This document shows, in pieces, positions 25,216 to 26,422 of a DNA stretch of 26,422 nucleotides (its first letter is position 1; every line of letters begins with the position of its first letter). The translations under genes were made by a program, and so were the position numbers. Source of the stretch: UBA5794 sp965368815 (GTDB lineage Bacteria > Actinomycetota > Acidimicrobiia > Spongiisociales > UBA5794); assembly GCA_965368815.1 (NCBI GenBank), contig CBDUOH010000024.1, positions 1-26,422 of the forward strand, in the 5' to 3' direction. The notes under the pieces were generated by a model. It had not been told where the DNA came from and searched no databases. It was given only the letters and a program-made list of their open reading frames with translations.

Positions 25216-26413
25216 GCGGGACCTGGACGCCCAACTCAGGGCGTATGCCGAACAGTTGGACCGACAGGCACCACCCGTGGAGTCCTTGGCGCCGGATTCC
25301 GACCCGGCTCAAGTCGCCCCGGGTCGCACCCGTACACAGCGGAAGCGTCGGGTGCCGGACTGGGCGTTTGCCGGTATGGCGGCAGCTGCGGTTGCCGTGC
25401 TGATCGGTTCCGTTGCGCTCCTGAGTGCTCTCCGGGACACGGACGGTCCCACGGTCACCAATCCGCCACCGACCACATCGATGACAGTCCCCGATGGGAC
25501 GAATCCTGACGTGCCGGCAACCCCTGTGGTGTTGGTGTCCCCGGAGCCGATCATCGGCGGCGAGGATCCCGACAAGGGTGTTCTCAAGTTCTTCAGCGTG
25601 GGTGACATCGTGACGGCCGACGGCGTGTTCCATGCCTTGCTCGGTGTCGAGTCCGAGGACCCCGCCTATTTCGTCCACGCGACATCGTCCGATGGGTCAT
25701 CGTGGAGCGTCGATCCTGAACCGGTATCGGCAACGGGCGTGGTGGATGCCAAGCACCTTCGTGCGACCACATTGCTCGAGATGTCCGACGGGAGCTGGGT
25801 CGGGTTCTTCGACGTCTCGCGTGATCTCGGTGGCTTCGGCGATCACCTCTACCGCTACTGGGTCCACCGAGGCACCGCCCCCGACGTTGGGGGACCATGG
25901 ACGATCGACCCGTCACCGGTTCTCGACGCGGGGCCCGACGGATCGTGGGATGCCGGTTGGGTCCGGAATGCTTCGGTGATCGGGGAGGAGGGCTCGTGGG
26001 TGATGTACTACCTCGGTGGTTCCGTCGTCATGGACGGCCCTGGGTCCGGGGCGGTCGGCGTAGCGACCAGCGCCGATGGAATCACGTGGACCAAGCGTCA
26101 GGATCCTGTGTTCGTTGCCGACGATTCGCGGTTCGAGGATGGCGGTCTCAACCGCATCCAGGTCAAGGAGATCGACGGCCGGTTGCTCCTGACCTACGCC
26201 GGCAAGACCGGTGGAAACCGTGGTCTGGCTTGGTCCGACGATGGTCTGGAATGGACCCGCGACATCCGAAACCCGGTCCTGACGAACCTCGAGGTACCGC
26301 GTTCGATCATCTATGACACAGCCTTGATTCTCGATGGCGAGGACCTGCGTTGGTACGTCGGCGCCGGCGGTTTCTCCTCGATGGCGTTGTACGAGTTGCG
26401 GTTGGATCGCTAG
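25208..26413 (+). CDS. Membrane-anchored beta-propeller protein, candidate anti-sigma sensor
   Basis: This 401-residue protein has a cytoplasmic N-terminus of about 50 residues with a short charged helix (RDLDAQLRAYAEQLDRQ), one membrane segment (about 52-75), a Pro/Thr-rich linker (about 80-107) and a large external domain. That domain has recurrent blade motifs S-x-D-G-x-x-W (SSDGSSW, SADGITW, SDDGLEW), as in five-bladed glycosidase-like propellers (GH32/GH43/GH62 relatives). I cannot identify catalytic acids with confidence. It overlaps the sigma gene by eight bases. By position and topology it may hold the sigma factor with its N-terminus and sense an external carbohydrate or wall component with its propeller, but no known anti-sigma domain is visible. 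The gene is complete. Confidence 0.8.
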   Translation: MDRRDLDAQLRAYAEQLDRQAPPVESLAPDSDPAQVAPGRTRTQRKRRVPDWAFAGMAAAAVAVLIGSVALLSALRDTDGPTVTNPPPTTSMTVPDGTNPDVPATPVVLVSPEPIIGGEDPDKGVLKFFSVGDIVTADGVFHALLGVESEDPAYFVHATSSDGSSWSVDPEPVSATGVVDAKHLRATTLLEMSDGSWVGFFDVSRDLGGFGDHLYRYWVHRGTAPDVGGPWTIDPSPVLDAGPDGSWDAGWVRNASVIGEEGSWVMYYLGGSVVMDGPGSGAVGVATSADGITWTKRQDPVFVADDSRFEDGGLNRIQVKEIDGRLLLTYAGKTGGNRGLAWSDDGLEWTRDIRNPVLTNLEVPRSIIYDTALILDGEDLRWYVGAGGFSSMALYELRLDR

Positions 26414-26422
26414 GGCACCGGC

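Overview
The window is dense, GC-rich bacterial chromosome: 23 protein-coding genes on both strands, short intergenic gaps, no stretch over about 300 bases without a gene, and no tRNA, rRNA, CRISPR or insertion sequence that I could recognise. It looks like a high-GC actinobacterium. Several exported proteins carry long Thr-rich stalks after an N-terminal membrane segment, a style I associate with Acidimicrobiia. Many genes have a TANNNT box 6-8 bases before the start codon, as in actinobacterial leaderless transcripts, and two promoters match a SigH/SigR-type ECF consensus. The class assignment is inference.

Layout: 26-3970 (minus strand) holds a zinc-ribbon membrane protein, a cytochrome c lipoprotein, a methyltransferase, a DM13-domain membrane protein and a LysE-type exporter. 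4221-5267 is a group 1/2 sigma-70 factor, convergent with a large HerA/FtsK-like ATPase (5285-7600). 7670-12840 is the most interesting block: an SRPBCC protein and a short-chain dehydrogenase on the minus strand, divergent from an FAD oxidoreductase (COG2907 type) coupled to a DUF1365 protein. These are followed by a convergent B12-binding HTH regulator of the CarH/LitR type and a divergent ECF sigma factor. 12875-16443 (minus strand) holds a CLC chloride transporter, mannose-1-phosphate guanylyltransferase and a small membrane protein. 16523-20376 (plus strand) is metabolic and repair: MsrA, pirin, purine nucleoside phosphorylase, a DsbA-like protein and a TrmH-like rRNA/tRNA methyltransferase. 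20373-24026 (minus strand) holds a secreted propeller-like protein, an M20 dipeptidase, a dienelactone hydrolase and an unknown protein. 24153-26413 (plus strand) holds an SRPBCC protein and an ECF sigma factor overlapping a membrane-anchored beta-propeller protein.

How the parts may work together: the B12-binding regulator keeps the Wx9EH signature of adenosylcobalamin light sensors. It is transcribed divergently from an ECF sigma gene that has no anti-sigma gene beside it. The two genes have fully overlapping promoters, and one perfect 14-bp palindrome (12194-12207) covers both -10 boxes. This matches a simple circuit in which light releases the repressor, the sigma factor is made, and lipid or photo-oxidative genes such as the FAD oxidoreductase/DUF1365 pair are switched on. 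A second regulatory module at the right end pairs a short ECF sigma factor, with a near-consensus promoter and a leaderless start, with a membrane protein that carries an extracellular glycosidase-like propeller and may act as its anti-sigma sensor.
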